A stretch of 45,657 nucleotides of DNA from NCBI GenBank assembly GCA_964630025.1, contig CAZVRG010000004.1, forward strand, positions 1-45,657, read 5' to 3'. The DNA is from VMFP01 sp964630025. Lineage in GTDB: Bacteria > Patescibacteriota > Andersenbacteria > UBA10190 > CAIZMI01. A program made the position numbers and the translations under genes. Each line of letters starts with the position of its first letter. Within the stretch, counting starts at the first letter, position 1. Of this stretch, positions 7,549-15,443 are shown piece after piece. The notes below the pieces were generated by a model, which saw only the letters and a list, made by a program, of their open reading frames with translations, was not told the origin of the DNA and did no database searches.

Positions 7549-9552
7549 ATGACTAAAGCAGAGGCGCAGAAACGCATTAAGAAACTCCGGCAGGAAATCG
7601 ATCATCATCGATACCTGTATCACGTGCTGGATCGGCAGGAGATATCCGATGCGGCATTGGACAGCTTGAAGCACGAACTCGCAACCCGTGAGCAGGAATA
7701 TCCGGACCTCATTACGCCGGATTCGCCGACACAGCGCGTGGGAGGCGAACCGCGCAAGGAGTTTGTCGAAGTGCAGCATCGCGTTCCCATGCGGTCATTG
7801 GAAGACGTGTTTATACATGAGGAGTTTATTGCGTGGGGAGAACGGAACCGGAAGCTGCTCCCGGAACGTGCGGCCGTGTCCTACATGTGCGAATTAAAAA
7901 TTGATGGGCTTGCCGTGACGCTGCGGTACGAAAACGGCCTCTTGGTGCGTGGCGCGACACGGGGCGATGGACGCGTGGGTGAGGATGTCACCGCGAACCT
8001 CAAAACCATTGAGGGCATCCCGCTGCGTCTTCGTGGCAAAGCCCCTGCGGTGTTGGAAGTACGCGGAGAAGTCTTCATGACCAAAAAGGCGTTTGACGCG
8101 CTGAATGCGCGACAGGCGAAGAACGGGGACAAACTCTACGCAAATCCGCGGAATGTGGCTGCGGGGAGCGTGCGGCAGCTTGATCCGGCCATCACCGCAT
8201 CGCGCGCATTGCGCTTTGTCGCCTACGACATTGCCGAAGGAGGTTCACTGCGGACGCACGAAGAGGTACATGCGCAGATGAAGAAGTATGGATTTCCTGT
8301 CGATCCGCATGCAACCGTTGTACCCGACGCAGCCGGCGTGCAGAAATATCACGCGCGCTGGGAACGCTCCCGCGATCGTCTTCCGTATGAAATTGACGGC
8401 ATCGTTGTCCTCATCAACGAGAATGCGGTCTATGCGCGTCTCGGCCATGTTGGGAAGGCTCCGCGGGGCGCTATCGCGTACAAATTTGCGGCGCGGCAAG
8501 CAACCACAGTCATTGAGGATATTCGCGTGCAAGTAGGCCGCACAGGCGCACTGACGCCGGTCGCGGTGCTCACGCCCGTACCGCTCGGGGGTACGACGGT
8601 ATCGCGCGCGACGCTGCACAACGAGCAGGATATTCTCCGCAAGGACGTACGCATCGGTGATACGGTGATCATCCAACGCGCCGGGGATGTGATCCCGGAA
8701 GTCGTGCAAGCGTTGCCGCGTCTCCGGCCAAAAGATGCAAAACCGTTTCGCATGCCAGCGCGATGTCCCATCTGCGGTGCACGGGTTGTGCGGGAAGAGG
8801 GAGGAGCCATTCATCGGTGTACGAATGCCGGATGCGCGGCGCAACAGGAGCGGGCCATTCGCCATTTCGCTTCGCGCGCAGCCGCAGATATCGACGGCAT
8901 CGGACCGAAACTCATTCGAAAACTTCTCGAGGACGGCATGATCCAAGACGCTGCCGACCTCTATGCATTGAACGAAGGGGAGATCGCCGCACTCGAGCGG
9001 TATGCGGAGAAATCGGCCGGAAATATCATTGCCTCCATTGCGCAGAGGACACGTCTTCCCCTCGGGCGTTTTCTGTATGCGCTGGGCATTCGGCATGTTG
9101 GAAGCATCACCGCGGAAAACATTGCAGAGGCATGTGGCTCTCTCGAGAAGGTGCAGCGCGCATCCGCTGCAGACATTGCTGCCGTTGATGGCGTCGGAGA
9201 CGTTGTGGCAGAAAGCGTCGCCGCCTATTTTGCGGACAAAAAAACCGATGCGCTTCTCAAAAAGTTTCAGCGGCTGGGCGTGACAGTGGTGAATCCCCCG
9301 AAAAGCGGGCGCGGTCCGCTCCATGGGAACATTGTTGTGGTCACGGGGTCGGTGCCCGGTCTCTCGCGGGAAGAAGCATGGGACACGATTCGGCGTCTCG
9401 GTGGAAAAGTGAGTGAGACGGTGGGGAACAGCACAAACCTCGTGATTGTCGGTGAGGGTGCGGGAAGCAAGCGTCAGAAAGCCGAAGAGCGAGGCATTCC
9501 CACGATGGATGCGGAAGACTTTTCTGCGCTTGTACGGAAGCACCCGCCGTGA
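7549..9552 (+). CDS. ligA: NAD+-dependent DNA ligase LigA
   Basis: 667 residues, the normal LigA length. In order: Ia domain with the YxxxD..SDAALDSL pattern (1-60), adenylation domain with active-site lysine K117 in CELKIDG, OB fold (VGRTGALTPVAVL), Cys4 zinc finger beginning CPICGA near residue 406, helix-hairpin-helix repeats (DIDGIGPKL, DGVGDVVAESV), and a C-terminal BRCT domain from about 590. It seals nicks in replication and repair using NAD+. The start at 7549 matches the family; an extension to 7483 would read into structured element A. Confidence 0.97.
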   Translation: MTKAEAQKRIKKLRQEIDHHRYLYHVLDRQEISDAALDSLKHELATREQEYPDLITPDSPTQRVGGEPRKEFVEVQHRVPMRSLEDVFIHEEFIAWGERNRKLLPERAAVSYMCELKIDGLAVTLRYENGLLVRGATRGDGRVGEDVTANLKTIEGIPLRLRGKAPAVLEVRGEVFMTKKAFDALNARQAKNGDKLYANPRNVAAGSVRQLDPAITASRALRFVAYDIAEGGSLRTHEEVHAQMKKYGFPVDPHATVVPDAAGVQKYHARWERSRDRLPYEIDGIVVLINENAVYARLGHVGKAPRGAIAYKFAARQATTVIEDIRVQVGRTGALTPVAVLTPVPLGGTTVSRATLHNEQDILRKDVRIGDTVIIQRAGDVIPEVVQALPRLRPKDAKPFRMPARCPICGARVVREEGGAIHRCTNAGCAAQQERAIRHFASRAAADIDGIGPKLIRKLLEDGMIQDAADLYALNEGEIAALERYAEKSAGNIIASIAQRTRLPLGRFLYALGIRHVGSITAENIAEACGSLEKVQRASAADIAAVDGVGDVVAESVAAYFADKKTDALLKKFQRLGVTVVNPPKSGRGPLHGNIVVVTGSVPGLSREEAWDTIRRLGGKVSETVGNSTNLVIVGEGAGSKRQKAEERGIPTMDAEDFSALVRKHPP

Positions 9553-9584
9553 GAGTACCGTCGCTTCGCACCCTGCTCTCCGTG

Positions 9585-9590
9585 TAAGAT
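9585..9590 (+). promoter_or_regulatory. -10 box of gatCA, leaderless spacing
   Basis: TAAGAT ends exactly 6 nt before the gatC ATG, placing the expected transcription start on the A of the start codon. Confidence 0.5.
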
Positions 9591-9596
9591 AGGATT

Positions 9597-9893
9597 ATGG
9601 TTCACTCCGATAGAACACTGGTGCCGCGCATTGCCGATCTTGCGCGTCTTGCGTTGACAGTGGAAGAAGAAAAACGTCTTGCAAAAGAATTCGAGGATAT
9701 TCTTTCCTACGTCAGTCAGGTACAAGAAGTTGACGCGTCAGAAGAACCACTCACCACAACCATCAGCGGCGTGCAGCATGTGCTTCGCAATGATGTGGCT
9801 GCCTCCTCCTCGCTCACAGAAGAGCTGTTGGCATGTGCTCCGGATGTGGAAAAACGTTCGGTGCGTGTTCCGCCGATTCTTTCTGCGTCATGA
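9597..9893 (+). CDS. gatC: Asp/Glu-tRNA amidotransferase subunit C
   Basis: 98 residues with the GatC signature: IADLARLALTVEEEKRLAKEFEDILSYV near the N-terminus and a C-terminal LRNDV motif. GatC wraps around GatA and stabilises the GatCAB complex, which converts Glu-tRNA(Gln) or Asp-tRNA(Asn) to the amide forms. The stop overlaps the gatA ATG (ATGA). There is no Shine-Dalgarno and a TAAGAT box sits 6 nt upstream, so a leaderless transcript is likely. The third subunit gene, gatB, lies 22 kb away at 32238. Confidence 0.93.
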   Translation: MVHSDRTLVPRIADLARLALTVEEEKRLAKEFEDILSYVSQVQEVDASEEPLTTTISGVQHVLRNDVAASSSLTEELLACAPDVEKRSVRVPPILSAS

Positions 9894-11320
9894 CCGCCTC
9901 GATTCGTGACCTTCATGAGCGTCTTCGCCGCGGGGAGACGACGGCGGAGAAACTTCTCGATGCCGCGCTCGTCGCCATACGGAAGCAGGATCAAACACTG
10001 CACAGTTTTCTTCATGTCGCCGAGGACTCGGCGCGCGCAGCTGCACAGCGCGTCGATCGCGCATTGCAGTCAGGAACGGAAGAGCTGTCCGTCCTCGCCG
10101 GCATACCCTGCGCGATCAAAGACATGATTTGCGTGGCAGGCCTTCCCGCTACGGCAGCGTCCCACATTCTGGAAGGATTTGTTCCTCCATATGACGCAAC
10201 GGTGATCCAGCGCCTCAAAGACCATGGCGCGGTGATTGTGGGGAAGACCAATCTGGACGAGTTCGCGATGGGTTCGAGCACGGAACATTCCGCGTTCGGT
10301 CCCACGCGCAACCCGCTCGATACAAAACGCGTGCCTGGCGGTTCATCCGGCGGGTCGGCCGCCGCGGTGGCAGCAGGATTTGTCCCCTATGCGCTCGGAA
10401 CAGATACCGGCGGATCGATTCGTCAGCCCAGCAGTTTTTGCGGCATTGTGGGGTTGAAACCCACCTACGGGCGCGTGAGCCGTTCCGGCGTGATCGCACT
10501 CGCCAGTTCCTTTGATCAGGTGGGCCCATTCGCGCGCACCGTCGAAGATGCCGCCATTGTCTATGAAGCAATTGCCGGGGAAGATCCCAAAGACGGAACC
10601 ACGCTGCGCGGCCCGGCGCCAACAGTGCTTCCTGCGCTCACAGAAGGCGTCGAAGGATTACGCATTGGCGTTCCGGAAGAGTATTTCGCCGAAGGCGTAG
10701 ATACAGGCGTTGCGCAGACAGTCCGGAAAGCCATCGGTGCTCTTGCCGGACTCGGTGCCGAAGTGGTTGATGTGTCGTTGCCGCTCACAGGAGTCGCGCT
10801 TGCGGTATACTACATGCTCATGGATTCGGAGGCGTCCACGAATCTCGCTCGCTATGACGGCGTGCGTTTTGGGCAGCGCGTGAAGTCCAAGACTCTTGAG
10901 GAGGTATATCGGAAGAGTCGCGGCGCGGGTTTTGGCGCGGAAGTGAAGCGACGCATTCTTCTGGGGACATTTGCGCTCTCTACGGGCTATGCAGATCAGT
11001 ATTACCGCAAAGCGGCGGCGGTGAGACGCGCAATCGCGAACGAATATGCGAAGGCATTTAAGACCGTTGACGTGCTGGTGTCTCCAGCCGCTCCCGAAGT
11101 GGCGTTCCGTCTCGGAGAGAAAGTAGCCGACCCGTTGCGTATGTATGCGTCGGATGCCTTGTCGGTACCCGCAAACGTTGCGGGCATTCCCGGACTTGTG
11201 GTGCCTTGCGGAACGGTGAACACGCTTCCCGTTGGCGTGCAAGTGCTTGCACCGCTGGGAAGAGAAGATCTGTTGTTTCGCGTTGGTGCCGCGTATGAGC
11301 GTGCGCGGGAACGCGCATGA
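9890..11320 (+). CDS. gatA: Asp/Glu-tRNA amidotransferase subunit A
   Basis: 476 residues of the amidase-signature family. The Ser-cisSer-Lys triad is visible: K77 (AIKDMI), S152 in the GGSSGGS loop and S176 in TDTGGSIRQP. GatA hydrolyses glutamine and passes ammonia to GatB. The start at 9890 overlaps the gatC stop and begins at the conserved MTASIRDLHERL; an in-frame codon at 9833 is rejected. The stop overlaps the ATG of the proline-rich membrane protein at 11317, which places that gene in the same transcript. Confidence 0.97.
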   Translation: MTASIRDLHERLRRGETTAEKLLDAALVAIRKQDQTLHSFLHVAEDSARAAAQRVDRALQSGTEELSVLAGIPCAIKDMICVAGLPATAASHILEGFVPPYDATVIQRLKDHGAVIVGKTNLDEFAMGSSTEHSAFGPTRNPLDTKRVPGGSSGGSAAAVAAGFVPYALGTDTGGSIRQPSSFCGIVGLKPTYGRVSRSGVIALASSFDQVGPFARTVEDAAIVYEAIAGEDPKDGTTLRGPAPTVLPALTEGVEGLRIGVPEEYFAEGVDTGVAQTVRKAIGALAGLGAEVVDVSLPLTGVALAVYYMLMDSEASTNLARYDGVRFGQRVKSKTLEEVYRKSRGAGFGAEVKRRILLGTFALSTGYADQYYRKAAAVRRAIANEYAKAFKTVDVLVSPAAPEVAFRLGEKVADPLRMYASDALSVPANVAGIPGLVVPCGTVNTLPVGVQVLAPLGREDLLFRVGAAYERARERA

Positions 11321-12789
11321 GCCTTCCCGATTCCATGCGCCGTTGGAAAGAATTGAGTGACACGTTTTTTCTCGCGGCACTCTGCGTATCTGTTGTCGCC
11401 GTGACGGGGTCTGTGCTCACGTTTGCGTTGTTTATGCAGCGCGCGGAAGTAAGCCGAGCGCAGGAGGCAGAGCCCCCTCCGGGTCCACCTCCGCCCGGAG
11501 ATCCACCGCCTCCCCCCGACGCTCCCCCTGTCGAACCGCCCGGTCCGCCTCCACCAGGACCGCCCCCCGGACCGCCTCCCGCGCCTCCTCCTGGACCGCC
11601 GGCACCCCCGCCACCCCCGAAACCGCCGCCAGCGCCTCCTCCACCGGGTCCCGTTCCTCCGCCTGTGCCACCCCCCGGTGGCGGGCCCGCACCCGTACCG
11701 CCTCCAGGCGGCGAGCCACCTGCTGTTGTTCCGCCAACACCCACGTCTCTGATGCAAAGGACTGTATCCCCAGAACCGATGACGCCCATCCAGCAGCCCG
11801 TATCAAGGTTCTCTTCTCCAGCGCAGTATCTTGGTTCTGCAGTGACTGTCATCGCAACAATGAGCGCCGTGGTGACGGGAGTGCTTGCCGCCGTTGCTCT
11901 TCCGTCGGGACTCTCCAGCATACTGCGTTCCTTCTTTCCATTTCTTGCGACACACCGCCGTCGCGCACGCTGGGGGCGGGTCGTGGAAGAAAAGACAAAC
12001 CTTCCTGTTGCAGGTGCCGTGATTACTATTCTTGATGTGTCCGGAAAGCCAAAGGACACCATCATCACACGGAGTGATGGCACGTTTGCCATGGTGCTTC
12101 CCCGTGGCACCTATCGGCTCTCGGTGCAGCATGCCGGATCTCTGTTCGCGTCCGCGCCGCGTGATGTGCTGCTGTTCCCTGAAGAGCAGCTGTACACGGG
12201 TGGCGTTATCACCGTCGAAGAGCAAGAGAAAGTCTTGCCGGACACGCCGCTCGTTCTTGCGATGACGCCCACAGGCGTTCGTCATCAAACATTCCGTGAA
12301 CGTGCGCACCCATTTCTGGAAGGCATGCGTGTGTTCCATGCGCACATCGCGATGCCGCTGCTGCTCACCGCGGCCGCAATCAATTCGTTGCTGCTCCTGA
12401 TCGAACCGAGCCCGCTGCTGGTTGCATACGAAGTTCTCTATGGCGCATTGCTCACGTTTGAACTTCTTCTTTCACGTGTGACGCGCCGCGCGGTCGGACG
12501 TGTTCGCGACGCGATCGGAAAGCACCCTGTGCCGCTTGCCATTGTCCGCTTGTTTGATACAGCAACGCAGCGCGTGGTCGCCACGCGCGTCACTTCGCCG
12601 CGAGGAAGTTACCTGCTGATGCCGCCGCCAGGTCGGTATCGCATCGCGGTCAGTCATCCCGCCCACGTGCCGTACACCAGCGATCCGCTTGCTATCCGCG
12701 GCGGGAGGACGGGGCTTGTGCGTCTCGTTGCGGATCTTGTTTGCTCTCCAAGCGCCGGCGACGTCGCGGGACAAACGCAGGGCATCTAG
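11317..12789 (+). CDS. Proline-rich membrane protein with two carboxypeptidase-regulatory-like domains (paralogue 1)
   Basis: 490 residues, not matched to a named family as a whole. In order: N-terminal membrane helix (17-40), a low-complexity linker of PPG/PPP (53-142), a second hydrophobic segment (172-195), a beta-sandwich resembling CarboxypepD_reg domains (217-271, with WGRVVE..TNLPVAGAVITILD and SDGTFAMVLPRGTYRL), membrane helices (345-381), and a second similar domain (404-455). It is translationally coupled to gatA (ATGA). The gene at 12924 is a diverged paralogue with the same layout. An envelope role, with the proline linker as an extended spacer, is inference. Confidence 0.75.
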   Translation: MSLPDSMRRWKELSDTFFLAALCVSVVAVTGSVLTFALFMQRAEVSRAQEAEPPPGPPPPGDPPPPPDAPPVEPPGPPPPGPPPGPPPAPPPGPPAPPPPPKPPPAPPPPGPVPPPVPPPGGGPAPVPPPGGEPPAVVPPTPTSLMQRTVSPEPMTPIQQPVSRFSSPAQYLGSAVTVIATMSAVVTGVLAAVALPSGLSSILRSFFPFLATHRRRARWGRVVEEKTNLPVAGAVITILDVSGKPKDTIITRSDGTFAMVLPRGTYRLSVQHAGSLFASAPRDVLLFPEEQLYTGGVITVEEQEKVLPDTPLVLAMTPTGVRHQTFRERAHPFLEGMRVFHAHIAMPLLLTAAAINSLLLLIEPSPLLVAYEVLYGALLTFELLLSRVTRRAVGRVRDAIGKHPVPLAIVRLFDTATQRVVATRVTSPRGSYLLMPPPGRYRIAVSHPAHVPYTSDPLAIRGGRTGLVRLVADLVCSPSAGDVAGQTQGI

Positions 12790-12810
12790 CACCATCTCAA
12801 ACGATCGTCA

Positions 12811-12838
12811 TTGCGAGAGGAGAGCACGCATGACGGTT
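12811..12838. repeat. Short TCATTGCGAG-type inverted repeat
   Basis: CGTCAT and ATGACG flank a GAGAGGAGAG core between the two proline-rich genes. It looks like a truncated relative of the palindrome after 15311. The rest of this gap (12839-12923) holds only a TATGCT -10-like box at 12865-12870. Confidence 0.4.
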
Positions 12839-12923
12839 TTCCACAGACACCGGAAGTGATCTGCTATGCTATGAAGTATCCGACACAACACACAGCATAT
12901 GCCGATCTCTTTGGCAGTAACCT

Positions 12924-15311
12924 ATGGTCTTCGTGTCTAAGTGGCGCGACGCGAGCGATGCGTTTTTTCTTGCTGTCCTTCTGATCAGCGGTGTTTCCGT
13001 TGCCGGCGCTGTCTTAAGCTTGGCGCGGTTTGCGCAGGAATATGGTCCCGTTGTTGCGCAGGATCTTGAAGAGCCTGTTCCCCCACCTGGCCCGGCTCCA
13101 GAACCACCTCCGCCTGACCCACCGCCTCCGCCGCCTGGAACCGAACTAGCCCCCCCGGGTGGGGATCCTCCGCCCGCACCGGGCGGCGGGCCTGCTCCAG
13201 CTCCCGCACCTCCGCCAACGGGTGGTACTCCCCCAGCAGGTGGCACACCGCCCGCTCCGCCTCCGCGAGGGGGGCCAGGACCAGCGCCACAACCGGCGCC
13301 ACCCCCGCCAGTTGGCGTGCCGCCCGGCGTGGACGAAATTGAGCCCGCACCAGGTGAAACGGTCTCCCCAGTACCGACAAATGGTGTGTTTCCACCCGCC
13401 GTGCAGCCTGCTCCTCCGGGCGGAGGAGAGCCGGTGTCTGGTCACACGCTGCCGTGGTGGGGCGTGTTCTGGCATCCGGGCGGTGGCGGATTTATCCAGA
13501 TCCTTCCGTGGCAGCAGATTCTCCAAAAACCCATCACGTGGGTATGGATCTTTTTGTGGATTGCGATTTTCGTGTGGCTCTGGACAATTGTGCAGGCCAT
13601 CTATTGGTTCCCGGGATTTTTCTGGATTCTGTTCGGGTTCCACTCGTTCATTTGGTACTGGTATTGGCTGTGGACGTGGTTCTGGGGTTTCATTCGACCA
13701 CAACCGATCACTGTAGGAATTGGACCCGGTCCAGGACCCGGGCCATGGCCGGGTCCTGGACCACAACCTGCGCCTGGCCCCTGGCCGGGTCCTGGGCCGC
13801 AGCCCGGTCCACAACCCGGTCCCGGACCAACTCCGGGGCCTATGCCGGGCCCTCAACCTGGGCCCGCTCCCGGGCCTGGTCCGGGCCCCGGTCCGCAACC
13901 AGGTCCAACTCCTGGTCCGGGTCCTACCCCGCAACCTGGACCCATGCCTGGGCCGCAACCAGGTCCCAGCCCCGGTCCCCAGCCGGGTCCAATGCCAGGG
14001 CCACAGCCCGGGCCTCCCCCAGGCCCAATTCCTGGTCCGCAACCTGGGCCGACGCCCAGTCCAACTCCTGGTCCTATCCCGGGTCCCCAGCCGACGCCTG
14101 GCCCGTGGCCGGGCCCTGGCCCACAACCTGCGCCTGGCCCGTGGCCGGGCCCTGGGCCGCAGCCGGCGCCTACACCCGGTCCGCAACCTGGCCCCGGACC
14201 CATTGCTGGTCCGCCACCAATTTCCGGACCAGGCGGAGGCTCGCCATCTGGTCCGGCTCCCGATCCCGTGTCACCGGTTGAGGAGGGTATCGGAAGACTT
14301 CTGGCCAGATTGCCGTCACGTGCGGGAAGAATTGCCGCGGAGAGCGTTGCGCGCGGAGAGCTTCCTATTCCTGCATTAAGCGGACAGAGAGCGGCGGAAG
14401 CTCCGTCGCTCACAGAAGTGATGATGGCGTCTGCCGATTCTCGGCGTCTGACGGGTTTTTCCGCACTAGGCATTCTTGCCACACATCGATACCGATCGAA
14501 GTGGGGGCGCGTGATTGATGCCAAGAATGGGCTTCCTGTGCAAGGGGCAGTTGTGACGCTTCTGGATGCGCAGGGAAAACCGCGCCAAAACATTCGTACA
14601 AAAGCAGATGGCAATTTTGCGTTTCTTGTCCCTCCTGGCCGCTATCTTCTGAATGTGGTGCGTCCACACTATGTGATGGAAACGCAGCCCAAGTCGCCCG
14701 CGCTCTTTCCTGACGAAATCTTGTATACAGGAGCGCCCTTCGCCGTCGAGCCGTCACCCGATGGTCGGGAAACGCTCACGCCGCCGGTGGTGATCACCAT
14801 GAAATCTACAAAAAAAGGCGCGCAGGGCGTGTCTGTGCGTCCGGCCGTGCATCGGGTCAGCAATGCCGCGCGTGCACTGCATGCGCACGTGGCGCTTCCG
14901 ATCCTGTTATTGAGTGCAGGATTTAACACCTTTATGCTTCTTCTGCAGCCCACGCCGTTTCTTGTTGCCGCAGAAGTGCTTTACGGCGTCTTGCTGTCCA
15001 TGGAATTGTTGCTTTCCCGCGTCTTCCGCCGCGCGATCGGGCGTTTGCGTGATGCCGTGACACGCAATCCGGTTTCCCTTGCGATTCTTCGGCTCATGGA
15101 TGCGCGCACGGGACGCATTGTCAACACGTATGTGTCCACAGCGGGTGGGTCGTTTCTCTTCCTTTCTCGCCCCGGAGCCTACCGTCTCCTATCGGCACAT
15201 CCGAAATACCAACCGCATGATGAGCGGATTGCCATTCGCGGCGGATCGCCCGGGCTCGGAAGAGTAACGGTCCGCCTGCAGCCACGGGGGAAAGTGGTCG
15301 CGGCAGTCTAA
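12924..15311 (+). CDS. Large PGP-repeat and Trp-rich membrane protein (paralogue 2)
   Basis: 795 residues. Domain order: membrane helix (about 12-35); first proline-rich linker (50-150); a tryptophan/aromatic-rich hydrophobic segment (about 190-265, with runs such as WVWIFLWIAIFVWLW and WYWYWLWTWFWGF); about 170 residues of alternating PGPxPGP repeats (268-440); a CarboxypepD_reg-like beta domain near 523-575; membrane helices near 655-700; and a second such domain at the C-terminus. The frame and ATG align with paralogue 1. Every second residue of the repeat is proline, so an extended polyproline-II rod is likely. It may span or decorate the envelope; the function is unknown. Confidence 0.75.
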   Translation: MVFVSKWRDASDAFFLAVLLISGVSVAGAVLSLARFAQEYGPVVAQDLEEPVPPPGPAPEPPPPDPPPPPPGTELAPPGGDPPPAPGGGPAPAPAPPPTGGTPPAGGTPPAPPPRGGPGPAPQPAPPPPVGVPPGVDEIEPAPGETVSPVPTNGVFPPAVQPAPPGGGEPVSGHTLPWWGVFWHPGGGGFIQILPWQQILQKPITWVWIFLWIAIFVWLWTIVQAIYWFPGFFWILFGFHSFIWYWYWLWTWFWGFIRPQPITVGIGPGPGPGPWPGPGPQPAPGPWPGPGPQPGPQPGPGPTPGPMPGPQPGPAPGPGPGPGPQPGPTPGPGPTPQPGPMPGPQPGPSPGPQPGPMPGPQPGPPPGPIPGPQPGPTPSPTPGPIPGPQPTPGPWPGPGPQPAPGPWPGPGPQPAPTPGPQPGPGPIAGPPPISGPGGGSPSGPAPDPVSPVEEGIGRLLARLPSRAGRIAAESVARGELPIPALSGQRAAEAPSLTEVMMASADSRRLTGFSALGILATHRYRSKWGRVIDAKNGLPVQGAVVTLLDAQGKPRQNIRTKADGNFAFLVPPGRYLLNVVRPHYVMETQPKSPALFPDEILYTGAPFAVEPSPDGRETLTPPVVITMKSTKKGAQGVSVRPAVHRVSNAARALHAHVALPILLLSAGFNTFMLLLQPTPFLVAAEVLYGVLLSMELLLSRVFRRAIGRLRDAVTRNPVSLAILRLMDARTGRIVNTYVSTAGGSFLFLSRPGAYRLLSAHPKYQPHDERIAIRGGSPGLGRVTVRLQPRGKVVAAV

Positions 15312-15313
15312 GT

Positions 15314-15391
15314 TGTCATCCTGAGGAGCGAAGCGACGAAGGATCTCGGCGTTTCTCTCGCATGAGATTCTTCGCTTCGCTCAGAATGACA
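15314..15391. repeat. TGTCATCCTGAG palindromic repeat, copy 1
   Basis: TGTCATCCTGAG..GCGAAGCGA..GAAGGATCTC pairs with GAGATTCTTCGCTTCGCTC..AATGACA, starting 2 nt after the stop of the proline-rich gene. This palindrome type recurs in many unrelated bacterial genomes. Here it lies between the gene at 12924 and the gpmI stop and may act as a transcription end. A degraded copy follows gyrB at 28516. Confidence 0.75.
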
Positions 15392-15443
15392 CGGAATGTG
15401 AAGAGTTTTGAGATGGGCTCTAGAGAAATACGTTTCGGTTGAG

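Noticed and set aside
10804..10809. TATACT inside gatA as an internal promoter
   Set aside because: It has no start codon at the expected distance and lies in conserved coding sequence; chance occurrence is likely.
13146..14186. Long open frames on other strands and frames across the PGP-repeat gene
   Set aside because: They are low-complexity mirror frames of the (PGPxPGP)n coding repeat, with Arg/Gly- or Trp/Arg-rich nonsense composition and no ribosome site.
13720..14250. Tandem repeats as a possible CRISPR array
   Set aside because: The periodicity is that of a coding PGP repeat without spacers of even length; no cas genes are present. The other palindromes are also single, not arrayed.
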